From: Schauerella aestuarii
Lineage (GTDB): Bacteria > Pseudomonadota > Gammaproteobacteria > Burkholderiales > Burkholderiaceae_B
Assembly: GCF_009866805.1 (NCBI RefSeq)
Contig: NZ_SIZW01000041.1
Span: 186,001 to 250,000, forward strand
Direction of reading: 5' to 3'
Length of the DNA: 64,000 bases
The position numbers and the translations under genes were made by a program. Positions 36,175 through 44,799 of the stretch are shown piece after piece. Under the pieces are notes generated by a model. That model was not told the origin of the DNA. It was given only the letters and a program-made list of their open reading frames with translations, and searched no databases. How positions within the stretch are numbered: the stretch's first letter is position 1; every line of letters starts with the position of its first letter.

Positions 36175-37611
36175 ATGGTATTCAGCTCGGTTGTATTTGT
36201 TTTTTATTTTCTGCCACTTTTCCTGACTATCTACTATCTGACAGGCATCAGAAACGCTGTTCTCCTTACAGGCAGCGCAGTCTTCTACGTCTGGGGCGAG
36301 GGCATTTATCTGTTATTGCTGCTTGGGCTGTTGGTATTCAACCGCGCGGCCGGGGTATGGATCGAGCAAAGCAGTGATCGCCGCCGGGCCCTGATCCTGT
36401 CGATTTCAATTTTGGCGAACGTTCTCGTCCTAGGCATATTCAAATACAGTCAGTTCCTTGTCGACGTAGCCTCACAAGCAATGGGCACCGATGCGCCACG
36501 GCTTGGGATTCATCTGCCACTAGGCATTTCTTTTTTCATTTTCCAACTCGTTTCGTATCTGGTTGAAGTCCATCGGCGTTCGATTTCGGCAGAGCGCAGT
36601 TTCGTCCGGCTATCGACTTACGTCATGATGTTTCCTCACCTCGTTGCTGGGCCGATCGTTCGTTATACGGACATCGAAGGTGAGCTGAAGAGCCGCTCGG
36701 TTACGTCCGAGAAAATTGGACTGGGCATTCAGTATTTTGTGGTTGGCCTATGCCAGAAAGTGATGATCGCCAACGCGGTTGCGCCGGCTGCCGACCATCT
36801 TTTCGGCCTGCCACCAGGTGAAATCACAACATCCATAGCATGGCTCGGCACCGTTGCTTATACCCTGCAAATCTATTTTGATTTCTGTGGTTACTCAAAT
36901 ATGGCGATCGGGCTCGCGTTTATGTTGGGATTTCGCTTCCCCAAAAATTTCGACTACCCCTACGCTTCAAGATCGATCACCGAATTCTGGCGCCGATGGC
37001 ATATGTCGCTTTCATTCTGGTTTCGCGATTATGTCTACATCCCGCTGGGCGGCAGCCGGGGCGGTCACGCCGCTACGGTGTTCAATCTGGCGGTGGTGTT
37101 CTTCGTCACAGGTTTGTGGCACGGGGCGGCCTGGACGTTCATCATTTGGGGACTATTTCACGGGCTGTTTGTCATCCTGGAGCGCCTCTTTCTCGCTGAT
37201 ATCCTGCGCCGGATTCCCACGCTGGCGGCCCGATGCTATACGCTCTTGGTGGTCATGATTGGATGGGTGCTCTTTCGCGCCGACAATTTCGGAGAGGCGA
37301 AGGCCGTGGTGTCCGCAATGTTTGGATTCGGAGGGCAAAGCCAGGGCTGGAACCCAATTTGGACGTGGATGACCCCCGAATGCGTAGTCGCGTTGTGTGT
37401 GGGATCGATCATTTGCTTCCCAGTGATCCCGGCGCTGCTGCAGCGTATGCGCGTCAGGACTGTCGAGGGCTCACCGGAGCCCGGATCGCGACAGCACACG
37501 ATCGCGCTCGTTCATATTTTGCCCGCGCCGATTCTCCTTATCGGAGCGGTTATAAGTATGACCTTACTCGCGGGTAGTCTGTTGAACCCGTTCCTTTACT
37601 TCCGCTTCTAA
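36175..37611 (+). CDS. MBOAT-family O-acyltransferase (AlgI-like), copy 1
   Basis: A 478-residue polytopic protein opening MVFSSVVFVFYFLPLF, the usual AlgI start. HLVAGPIVRY, TEFWRRWHMSLS, YIPLGGSR and the catalytic-histidine block GLWHGAAWT (His316) follow. It moves acetyl groups across the membrane for polysaccharide O-acetylation. The SGNH protein encoded seven bases downstream is its expected periplasmic partner. It is a distant paralogue of the protein encoded at 54031. Confidence 0.92.
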   Translation: MVFSSVVFVFYFLPLFLTIYYLTGIRNAVLLTGSAVFYVWGEGIYLLLLLGLLVFNRAAGVWIEQSSDRRRALILSISILANVLVLGIFKYSQFLVDVASQAMGTDAPRLGIHLPLGISFFIFQLVSYLVEVHRRSISAERSFVRLSTYVMMFPHLVAGPIVRYTDIEGELKSRSVTSEKIGLGIQYFVVGLCQKVMIANAVAPAADHLFGLPPGEITTSIAWLGTVAYTLQIYFDFCGYSNMAIGLAFMLGFRFPKNFDYPYASRSITEFWRRWHMSLSFWFRDYVYIPLGGSRGGHAATVFNLAVVFFVTGLWHGAAWTFIIWGLFHGLFVILERLFLADILRRIPTLAARCYTLLVVMIGWVLFRADNFGEAKAVVSAMFGFGGQSQGWNPIWTWMTPECVVALCVGSIICFPVIPALLQRMRVRTVEGSPEPGSRQHTIALVHILPAPILLIGAVISMTLLAGSLLNPFLYFRF

Positions 37612-37617
37612 GCTCCG

Positions 37618-38808
37618 ATGACACGTCCACCGAATCGCGGCGATGAGCCCATGCTGCAGCGTACGAAGTCCCATAGCTGGCTGCCGTTGATTGTCTGGAG
37701 CGTGGTGCTCATTGCGCTCTTCCATTTGTTCCCGCTGCTGCATTTCGCGCAACCGGGCCTGCAGGAGAACAGGGTACTGGCCAGCGCCCCGTCGGTGCCC
37801 CGGACCATGGCAGAATGGTCCGAACTTCCGCGTCGCCTGGATGCTTTCGCGATCGATAATTTCGCGATGCGTCCCTACCTGATTTCCGTCTTGAATCTGG
37901 TGCGGTACAAATTGGGATATTCAGGATCCAAGCGCGTAGTCGTAGGTCAGGATGGTTGGCTTTTCTTCGATAACGACACACATCTTGGCATCGTAGCTGG
38001 CGAGCTTCGCGCGCCAGCTACGGAGGTGGCGAACTGGGCTCGTGGTTTCGAACAGCGCAGAGCATATCTACAGCGTAGAAATGCCGAATTTTTCATGCTC
38101 GTGGCGCCGGTAAAGGAAGACATTTTCCCGGAGCATCGGCCGTCATGGATGCCACGAGAGCGAGTCACCACCGAGATCGACGATTTCTTGGGTGCATTGA
38201 GTCCTGAAGACCGCGCACGAGTGGCAGATCCTCGAGACACCATCATCGCGCGCAAGCACGAAGCCATTCTGTACGACCAGTTCGATACTCACTGGACCGG
38301 CTTAGGCGCCTATTTGGGATACCAGGCGCTGATGGAAGTCATGTCCAGACGTTATCCGGACATGACTGCACTTCCCGCCAGCGCCTTTACGCCGACGCCG
38401 CAGGCCCCCAACCGCATGCAACGCGACCTAGCTCTGATGCTGGGAATATCCAATTTCATCAAGCAGGATCGGGTCTCCTACGCCACAATTCCCGAAAATG
38501 ACCCTGCAAGAACCGAATTCCTGGGGCCCCGAACGGACTGGACTGCCCCGCAAATCATGCACACCGAGAGTAAAGGCGGCCGCACGTTACTGCTGCTGCG
38601 CGACTCGTTTTCATCGGAGTTGGTGCCGCTTCTGAAACCTCACTTCAGCCGCATCATTTCGGTCCACGTCCAAGACGGTTTTTTTCGTGAGGACCTGGTG
38701 GAAAAGTACCGGCCGGACGTCGTCGCGCTGGTGATGATCGAAACCGGTATGCGTTTCTCGATGGACCTGAAGCCCGCACTGGCCCAATCTATACCGCCGT
38801 TGCCGTGA
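37618..38808 (+). CDS. AlgJ/AlgX-like SGNH O-acetyltransferase, copy 1
   Basis: A 396-residue protein with one N-terminal hydrophobic helix (LIVWSVVLIALFHLFPLL) and a periplasmic SGNH-like domain. The catalytic residues are visible: Asp223 and His225 in FDTHWTG, and Ser330 in LRDSFSSE. GQDGWLFF near residue 110 is typical of the ALGX/ALGJ domain. It likely takes acetyl from the MBOAT protein and places it on the polysaccharide. Its last 20 bases overlap the end of the convergent gene that begins at 40249. Confidence 0.88.
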   Translation: MTRPPNRGDEPMLQRTKSHSWLPLIVWSVVLIALFHLFPLLHFAQPGLQENRVLASAPSVPRTMAEWSELPRRLDAFAIDNFAMRPYLISVLNLVRYKLGYSGSKRVVVGQDGWLFFDNDTHLGIVAGELRAPATEVANWARGFEQRRAYLQRRNAEFFMLVAPVKEDIFPEHRPSWMPRERVTTEIDDFLGALSPEDRARVADPRDTIIARKHEAILYDQFDTHWTGLGAYLGYQALMEVMSRRYPDMTALPASAFTPTPQAPNRMQRDLALMLGISNFIKQDRVSYATIPENDPARTEFLGPRTDWTAPQIMHTESKGGRTLLLLRDSFSSELVPLLKPHFSRIISVHVQDGFFREDLVEKYRPDVVALVMIETGMRFSMDLKPALAQSIPPLP

Positions 38809-40249
38809 CGTCGCCCCGCGGCCGGTTGAAAGAGGCTGCCAGCATCAGCATTCCCACAATCGTGCTCAGCACGCCAAAATACTGGTAACGGAAGTCGCAG
38901 GCGATTCCCACCAGCAAATAGGATGCGGTGAAGGTCAAGCCCGACGCCGAAATTATCGTGGCGAGTACATCTCGGCGATAAGCGCTCACGCCACAAACAA
39001 CGATGCCGAGAAGAAACCAGATCCCGCCAGCGAACCAGTACAGGTTATCCATTGCATAGCGGTAGAGAAAACTCTTGGCTTGCGTCTCGGCCGGCAAAAA
39101 TACGGCAGCGTCGGGCACGGGCTGTCCTGTCGCTTGCAAAGCGGGAACCGCATCGGTCGCTATCCCAACATGCATGGGCAGGCACCGGCCACCCGCGTGA
39201 TTGAGGGTCAATAACGCCTGCCACGTGGACCATCGATGTCCGATCCAGGCGCCAGGTTCGGACACGATCGACGCGCCCCACAATGACAATATCCGTTTGT
39301 TGGCCTGAAGCGGTGCGAGCGACTGGAATGTCTTGTTTAGATAGTCGACCCTTTCCGGCGAATATTCCTTTGCGGACGCGTCAATCAACGCCCGCCCGTT
39401 GATGCCATAAGATCCACTCAGTGCCTCCATTGCGACAGGCGAACGCGAGGCGACGGCAGCAATGTCGTAGCTGGCGAGAACGCCCAATCCTACTGAAAGG
39501 CCCCCTGTCGCTCGAGGCGCGATGACTTGGTTGGAAATGAATTGAAGTGCTGCGGTCGTCGCGAGAAGTCCCGTCATCAGCGCGAGGAAACTGACTAATG
39601 CCTGCTTCTTTTGCGGCCAGCAAAGCTGCACCGCTATGTACAGGCAGCCTGCCGTCGCGACGATGATGCCTTGTTGGCGGATCAACGTGGCTGCCGCGAA
39701 GAGAACCACGGCAACGAGCAGCGCCAGGGAACGCCTGCTTCGAATATGCGAAGCAACGCCGAAACCCAGCAACGCGACGTTCGCGAAAAACACGTCCTTC
39801 CAAACGGTGCCGTTGTAAATCAGTACCAGAGGCGAGAGCGACATCACGATGATGACTGCCAACACGACGATCCGGTAGCGCGGATCGTAGCCGCGCAGCA
39901 GCAGGTACGTGCCCAAGTAGAATGCCGCCGAGCTGGTCATCATGAAGCCAGCGGTCACATTGAGTTTGTAGTACGCCCCGAGCAGCGCGCTCATGATTGG
40001 CGGGTTGAAGGACATTGACTTGCCTTGAACGCCCTCGGCCAACTGAAACACGGAGTCCATCGAGAAGTGACCCGGGAAATTCAGAGCCAAGCTGATCAAA
40101 TATCCCAAAAGCAGCGTCCAGGCCAGGGAGGTCTGCCAGAGACGATGCGATGGGGACTGAGTGGCGTAAGCGCTGATCTTGGTAGTTGGCATCTGGGTAA
40201 AGAATGAGGGCGTACGAGTCAGGTCAGGCCGGAGCTGACGAGTGAGCAT
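38789..40249 (-). CDS. Polytopic GT-C-like membrane protein of a Gtr-type module
   Basis: A 486-residue protein with about ten hydrophobic segments. LNFPGHFSMDSVFQ carries an acidic residue in the first periplasmic loop, where GT-C enzymes keep their catalytic aspartate. YNGTVWKDVFFA and the C-terminal FRYQYFG are further conserved-looking points. It is the last of three leftward genes after a flippase-like protein and a polyprenyl-phosphate glycosyltransferase. In that setting it is expected to transfer the sugar from the lipid carrier to the polysaccharide in the periplasm. The exact family was not recognised; the start could be 40192. Confidence 0.6.
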   Translation of the reverse strand: MLTRQLRPDLTRTPSFFTQMPTTKISAYATQSPSHRLWQTSLAWTLLLGYLISLALNFPGHFSMDSVFQLAEGVQGKSMSFNPPIMSALLGAYYKLNVTAGFMMTSSAAFYLGTYLLLRGYDPRYRIVVLAVIIVMSLSPLVLIYNGTVWKDVFFANVALLGFGVASHIRSRRSLALLVAVVLFAAATLIRQQGIIVATAGCLYIAVQLCWPQKKQALVSFLALMTGLLATTAALQFISNQVIAPRATGGLSVGLGVLASYDIAAVASRSPVAMEALSGSYGINGRALIDASAKEYSPERVDYLNKTFQSLAPLQANKRILSLWGASIVSEPGAWIGHRWSTWQALLTLNHAGGRCLPMHVGIATDAVPALQATGQPVPDAAVFLPAETQAKSFLYRYAMDNLYWFAGGIWFLLGIVVCGVSAYRRDVLATIISASGLTFTASYLLVGIACDFRYQYFGVLSTIVGMLMLAASFNRPRGDVTATAV

Positions 40250-40294
40250 CGATCAGAACGACATACCCGATAGCTGAATATGCGTTCGGGCAGA

Positions 40295-41308
40295 TCAGGA
40301 AGACGGGCGGGTCGGGCTGTCAACTGCTGATTCTGACGCGTTCTTGCGCGGCAGCAACTTGCTGATTGCGCGCGACGGGGCATTGGCGACGTCGTAATTG
40401 ACGAATGCCAGCAACAGCTGAATGCCGGCGATCATTGGAAGTGCCGCAAGCATTACGGTTCCGATCGGCGTGGAAATGTCGTGCGTCGAAGAGTTGATCC
40501 AGTGCACTGCACCGAAAAGCACGCCGAAAAGAAAGAAAAACACACCAAAAATCAATTCAAGCGAGGCGGCATTCATATCACGCAAAAAATACGAATAAAA
40601 TATTCTCTTGAAAGCGTTCCGCGTATGTTTTCCCAGGAACTCAAGAAAGATTTTCTTGATCTTCAGGTTGGATTCTTCATCGCCATAATGCGCGTGCATC
40701 GGAACATCGGTTACGACGGCGCGTAACGTATTCAGGCGAAAAAGCATGTCGGTTTCGAAAAAATATCTGCTGCTGATTTTATCGAACGGTAATTTCGCTG
40801 CGACTCTCGTATCGATCGCCGTATAGCCATTGGTTGGGTCGAATATTCCCCAATATCCGCTCGAAATCTTTGTCATGAACGAAAGGCCGGCATTGCCAAA
40901 AAGTCGAATTTTCGGCATTTGATTAATTTCGGCGAGATCGTAGAAGCGGTTGCCTTTTGTGTAGTCGGACCATCCCTCGACAATAGGCATCACAAATCGC
41001 GGCAGCAGTTTTGGATCCATCTGACCGTCGCCGTCCACTTTCACAACGATATCCATTCCCTCTTCGATGGCCGCCTGGTATCCCGTAAGAACAGCCCCAC
41101 CCACACCGGCGTTCTGCACATGCCTTATGACGCGTACGCGAGGGTCGTGACAATGCGTCTCGACATAATCGCCAGACTTATCCGGGCAACAATCGTCGAC
41201 AACGTAAATACGCTGGACCTCTGGGCCAAAATTATCAAGCACGCCGATAATATGCGCCGTGACCTTATACGAGGGAATGACGACGGCGATCTTTGGATCA
41301 ATAATCAT
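40295..41308 (-). CDS. Polyprenyl-phosphate GT2 glycosyltransferase (GtrB/DPM1-like)
   Basis: A 337-residue protein. The GT-A part has AVVIPSYKV at the start, the YVVDDCC nucleotide site and VKVDGDGQMD (90-98) with the metal aspartates. Two C-terminal hydrophobic helices (about 255-275 and 285-306) fit GtrB-type enzymes that load a sugar onto undecaprenyl phosphate at the inner face of the membrane. It lies 17 bases after the small transporter gene and 45 bases before the GT-C-like gene, all leftward. The sugar is unknown. Confidence 0.85.
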   Translation of the reverse strand: MIIDPKIAVVIPSYKVTAHIIGVLDNFGPEVQRIYVVDDCCPDKSGDYVETHCHDPRVRVIRHVQNAGVGGAVLTGYQAAIEEGMDIVVKVDGDGQMDPKLLPRFVMPIVEGWSDYTKGNRFYDLAEINQMPKIRLFGNAGLSFMTKISSGYWGIFDPTNGYTAIDTRVAAKLPFDKISSRYFFETDMLFRLNTLRAVVTDVPMHAHYGDEESNLKIKKIFLEFLGKHTRNAFKRIFYSYFLRDMNAASLELIFGVFFFLFGVLFGAVHWINSSTHDISTPIGTVMLAALPMIAGIQLLLAFVNYDVANAPSRAISKLLPRKNASESAVDSPTRPSS

Positions 41309-41325
41309 ATTGAATTGGATATAAG

Positions 41326-41676
41326 TTAACCGAAGCGGGTCACTACGACGATGCCAGCGACTACCAATGCACCCCCAACGATTGCACCTGTACTAAGTGG
41401 TTCGCGAAACAAAAACGTACTTGCGATGGGGACAAGTACGAAACTCAGCGCCATATAGTTGTAAGCTTTGTTAAGTGGAACGTACCGTAGCAGGCTAATC
41501 CAAAGAAGTGTCGTCAAGCCATAAAGGATTCCCGCCGCTCCTACGATCAAAAGCGCCTTGGTATCGAACCAAGTTCCGGCATGCTGTATTTCGCTACCGG
41601 CCTTCTTAAAAAGCAATTGTCCGCATGCGATCGCGATAACGCATGTTAATGCCCAGACGGTATGCAAAGGTGACAT
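41326..41676 (-). CDS. Small four-helix DMT-type protein, probable polyprenyl-sugar flippase
   Basis: A 116-residue protein with four hydrophobic segments and the end AYNYMALSFVLVPIASTFLFREPLS, typical of EamA/SMR half-size transporters such as ArnE/ArnF. Next to a GtrB-like enzyme it most likely flips undecaprenyl-phospho-sugar, the job GtrA does in classic Gtr cassettes. The start at 41676 is chosen because homologue-like sequence begins there after AAGG; the frame stays open to 41826, but that part is His/Asn-rich and not membrane-like. Confidence 0.7.
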   Translation of the reverse strand: MSPLHTVWALTCVIAIACGQLLFKKAGSEIQHAGTWFDTKALLIVGAAGILYGLTTLLWISLLRYVPLNKAYNYMALSFVLVPIASTFLFREPLSTGAIVGGALVVAGIVVVTRFG

Positions 41677-41894
41677 ATAAACCTTATGATATTTGTGATT
41701 GGGTGTGCCTAAATGAGTTGGTGTGTCGTGTAGTCCGATCAAGTCGAGGACATAGCAGGCGCTCACGTGGGGCATGGCACACAACTTTTGCATCGACTGA
41801 ATGTTACCGCGATTGTTGTGGGTCATCTTCCTGCGGGTTGCAGGAGTAAGCCGCCATTGGCGATATTGCGTTGTTGACCGGCCACAGAACAGTT

Positions 41895-42410
41895 CAGCCG
41901 ATCAACCAGTCTCCACGGCATTTGGCTCTCGGATTAGATGAGCTAACTACGGTCAGTAGTGGGCATCGTTACGCAACGTCAATGTCCTTATGGCTCGTCA
42001 ACCACATAGCAACTTCTAGGCGCAGCTCGCAGCTGTGGACGTTGACGTAACCTTGCTGCGTGATGACGAAGCTGCACTTGGAATGGAATGCCGGATGGGA
42101 AACGGTCGCTGCGTTGCATTGGAAATGCGCCACTCACGATATCTATGCACAGGAATTCGCGCAGATCCGCGGTGCCTTTTACGATGTATTGGTGACAACT
42201 GCGAACGTCGATTTTCCCGCACTCGAGAACGCGGGTTATTGGTTCACCGCTATGGTGGAGGCTTCGAGTACGTCGCCGTTTCACACGATGGTGGTGTACA
42301 TTCGATCACCGTCGCTGCTTCGTCCATTTGGCGCGTTTGGATGAATGCACTGCGGTTGTATCGGTGGATCAGGAATCCGCTGATTTTGCGTTGCCGATGC
42401 CGCTATATTT
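41895..42410 (+). pseudogene. Decayed 5' copy of the HAD-UbiA gene
   Basis: This segment aligns with the HAD domain and first UbiA residues of the intact gene at 44820-45400. In one frame, CATHDIYAQEFAQIRGAFYD matches TATHKIYADRIAAYLGGFAD. In another, RYGGGFEYVAVSHD and WRVWMNALRLYRWIRNPL match RYGSKGFDYIGNSHD and WRTWVKALRLHQWIKNLL. Frameshifts and lost motifs make it non-functional. One frame remains open by chance into the next gene and could mislead gene callers. The preceding 41677-41894, upstream of the divergent flippase gene, holds no gene I can support. Confidence 0.82.
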
Positions 42411-42496
42411 CTCAAGCAACGCATGTCGTCGACGCCATAGCCAGCGGCTCGGGCACCACGCCTGTGTCGCGCCAAATCGTGGAATTTCTGGTCAAG

Positions 42497-44440
42497 ATGC
42501 GTATTCTGTTGGCTCTGTTCATCATATTTTTCGCTGGATGGACCTTCTCTGCACATGCGGTGGTGGTTTTTGGCGGAACATTAAAAAACCTGATCGTCTT
42601 GGCTCCATTTCTTATCGGGGCGCTGATGTGGCTTTTCCATTTGTTCGACAGGCCGATGCCGCTTTCGGAGGGCGCCAAGCTCTCCATCCCAGGTATCCAA
42701 AGGTTTGAGCGGTCTCAAACGACAGCACTGCGCGTTTTTCTGTTAGCTGTAGCACCCTTCACCGTCGCCCTGCCTTTTGCATTTTTTCTCATTTACACCG
42801 CGTCTGTGTTAGTGGCATGTTTGATGACGCCCGACACGTGTGAAGCCCCCCCCGACGTACACGTCGAGATGCGTTGGGATTCGTGGGGCGTCGTCTTATT
42901 CGTCGGCATTGCTTTTACGATGCTGTCGTTCGCGATCTCCAGGGCCGATCTGGATGATGCTTTTTATGCAGCGGTGGCTGCGCACGCGGCCGCTAATCCC
43001 GAGATTGCCCTCCTAAGTGTTGACCCTATGCATGGCGAAGTGGGTCTGCCCATGATGTTTCCTAGCTACAAGTTCGCCTCGTTCGAATTGTTGGCTGCCG
43101 CTTTGGGCTGGATGCTCTCGTTGCCGGCGATGAGCGTTTACTACGTTGGGCTGATACCTGTTTGGGGGGCGGCGGCTACGCTTGCAACCTTCGCGCTCGC
43201 GCGCGAGTTGTTTCCACGGCGCTGGCTGGTGGGCGGGGTTGCGGCTTTCCTGCTGATGGCCCTAATGGGCGAAATGCACCGGGCTCCAGCGAACTTCTCC
43301 TTTGTTCGGATTTTCCAAGGGAAAGCGGTCTTCCTATGCGTTTTCCTTCCGGCGATCTTTTATTTCGCTTCACGATATTTTTCCGATAGAGCACGGCGTT
43401 CGGATCTGTTTCTTCTGCTGTGCTGCCAGATCGGCGCAATAGGTTGTTCGAATTTCGCCATGCTGGCCGCACCGCTGGCGACAGGCGGCGCGGTGCTTTC
43501 CCAGCTTCCCAATGTGCGTAGCCGGGGATGGCGTCCGTTCATTTTGGCAATGCTGGTGCCGCTGGTGGCCTTGCCCTATCTGATAGATGTCGCTTTGAAT
43601 TCGCGTGGTTCGCCAATCCTCGGATTTTCTAACGAAAGTCCTCTTAGCGTTTGGTCAACGGTATTTGGCACCCATCAGCAGTATTTGATTGTTCTTCTTC
43701 TCATGGCGGGGCCGTTGTTAGCGAGAAATGGCCCGCTTCGCTGGGCGTTGGCAATTCCGCCCTTGCTGCTCTTCTCCATCTATCTGAATCCATGGTTCGC
43801 CGGGTTCATTTCCCACTACATCACGACGCCTGCGGTTTATTGGCGCGTAGTATGGACATTTCCAATCTTGATCTTTGGATCGATTGGAATTGCCGTGATC
43901 ATGGATGAGTGGCGCCGACCGTCGGTGCCACGTATCCTGCGTGCGATGCCCGTCTTGCTGCTCGTGATCGGCATTGCGCTAGCGCTACCGTACAACACGC
44001 TGCGCCACGACAACATCGGAGCCTTTCATGGATTTGCAAAAGACAAGATCGCCAAGGCTGATGTAGTCCTAGCCCGAAAAGTCATTGCGCTCGATGTGGG
44101 GGAGGGCGGCAGGGTATTGGCGCCCGACGCCGTCGCGGGCGTAATTAGCCGCTACGAACGACATCCAAAATTGATCAGTGTGCGCGGGTCATATCTCGAC
44201 ATGCTGGCATATGCCATGCCAGAGGATGAATACGTCCGCCGTCGCGCGCTTTACGATTTTGTCGTGTCCGGCAAAGCTGCTAACGAATCGTTACTGCGGA
44301 CGGCTCTGGATCAGTTGGATGTCAATATCATCGTCATGGCGCGCGACACAATTACAGACGGAGTTCGCAAGTCATTGGCAACCAATGACTTCTTCGAGAT
44401 AGACGCCACTCACGGCTACGTCATTCTCCGACGCGGCTAG
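42497..44440 (+). CDS. Large polytopic membrane protein, GT-C-like, function unknown
   Basis: About 647 residues from ATG 42497, with some fourteen hydrophobic segments and a soluble C-terminal domain of about 140 residues. An acidic loop after the early helices reads FAISRADLDDAFYAAVAAHA, then PMHGEVGLPMMFPSYKF; this resembles the first periplasmic loop of GT-C glycosyltransferases. A later FQGKAVFLC is notable. The frame is open back to 42035, but that part is the HAD-UbiA relic, so it is excluded. The location directly before the arabinofuranose-donor operon makes a polyprenyl-sugar-using transferase possible. I do not recognise the family. Confidence 0.6.
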   Translation: MRILLALFIIFFAGWTFSAHAVVVFGGTLKNLIVLAPFLIGALMWLFHLFDRPMPLSEGAKLSIPGIQRFERSQTTALRVFLLAVAPFTVALPFAFFLIYTASVLVACLMTPDTCEAPPDVHVEMRWDSWGVVLFVGIAFTMLSFAISRADLDDAFYAAVAAHAAANPEIALLSVDPMHGEVGLPMMFPSYKFASFELLAAALGWMLSLPAMSVYYVGLIPVWGAAATLATFALARELFPRRWLVGGVAAFLLMALMGEMHRAPANFSFVRIFQGKAVFLCVFLPAIFYFASRYFSDRARRSDLFLLLCCQIGAIGCSNFAMLAAPLATGGAVLSQLPNVRSRGWRPFILAMLVPLVALPYLIDVALNSRGSPILGFSNESPLSVWSTVFGTHQQYLIVLLLMAGPLLARNGPLRWALAIPPLLLFSIYLNPWFAGFISHYITTPAVYWRVVWTFPILIFGSIGIAVIMDEWRRPSVPRILRAMPVLLLVIGIALALPYNTLRHDNIGAFHGFAKDKIAKADVVLARKVIALDVGEGGRVLAPDAVAGVISRYERHPKLISVRGSYLDMLAYAMPEDEYVRRRALYDFVVSGKAANESLLRTALDQLDVNIIVMARDTITDGVRKSLATNDFFEIDATHGYVILRRG

Positions 44441-44799
44441 CCAGGTCGAGGCACAACAACGGGTCGCACCGCCTCTCGTTGGACCTCTGATAGCAACTGA
44501 TTTCGCTCTTGTTCCTGTCGTGGGCGGTGATACTGCTCCCAGCATTAACGATCCCCCGATAGTGCGTATGGGCGTTGGTGCTACGTCGTAATGGACGGAG
44601 GGCGAATAATAAGCACCAAGGGGAAATAAATGTAAGGTGGCGACTGCCGATCGTATCGGCGAATTGCGTTGCTAGGCATGATCGCTGACATTCGGTCCAG
44701 CCAAAGTAGGGCTAAAATCGCGGGTTCGTCGGCTTATTTGCACGTCGTCCCAATGAACGCTCGCTGGCTTGGCGCATTGGTTGCAGCAGAGGATACTTA
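44441..44799. promoter_or_regulatory. 359-base leader of the HAD-UbiA operon
   Basis: No gene is supported. A purine/AT-rich patch (GGGGAAATAAATGTAAGG at about 44619-44636) is followed by a possible promoter: TTCGGT (-35-like), 16 bases, then TAAAAT at about 44713-44718, some 85 bases before the start codon at 44800. The promoter match is moderate. No terminator after the GT-C-like gene was seen. Confidence 0.35.

Noticed and set aside
19410-38808. Wzx/Wzy-dependent O-antigen system
   Set aside because: No Wzx-like flippase or Wzz was recognised, while Wzm/Wzt and a WbdD-like terminator are clear; the ABC-transporter route fits better. One of the unrecognised polytopic proteins could still be a polymerase.
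42035-42496. N-terminal extension of the polytopic protein encoded at 42497
   Set aside because: The extension is the frameshifted HAD-UbiA relic; it is Arg/Cys-rich in this frame and not membrane-like until the ATG at 42497.
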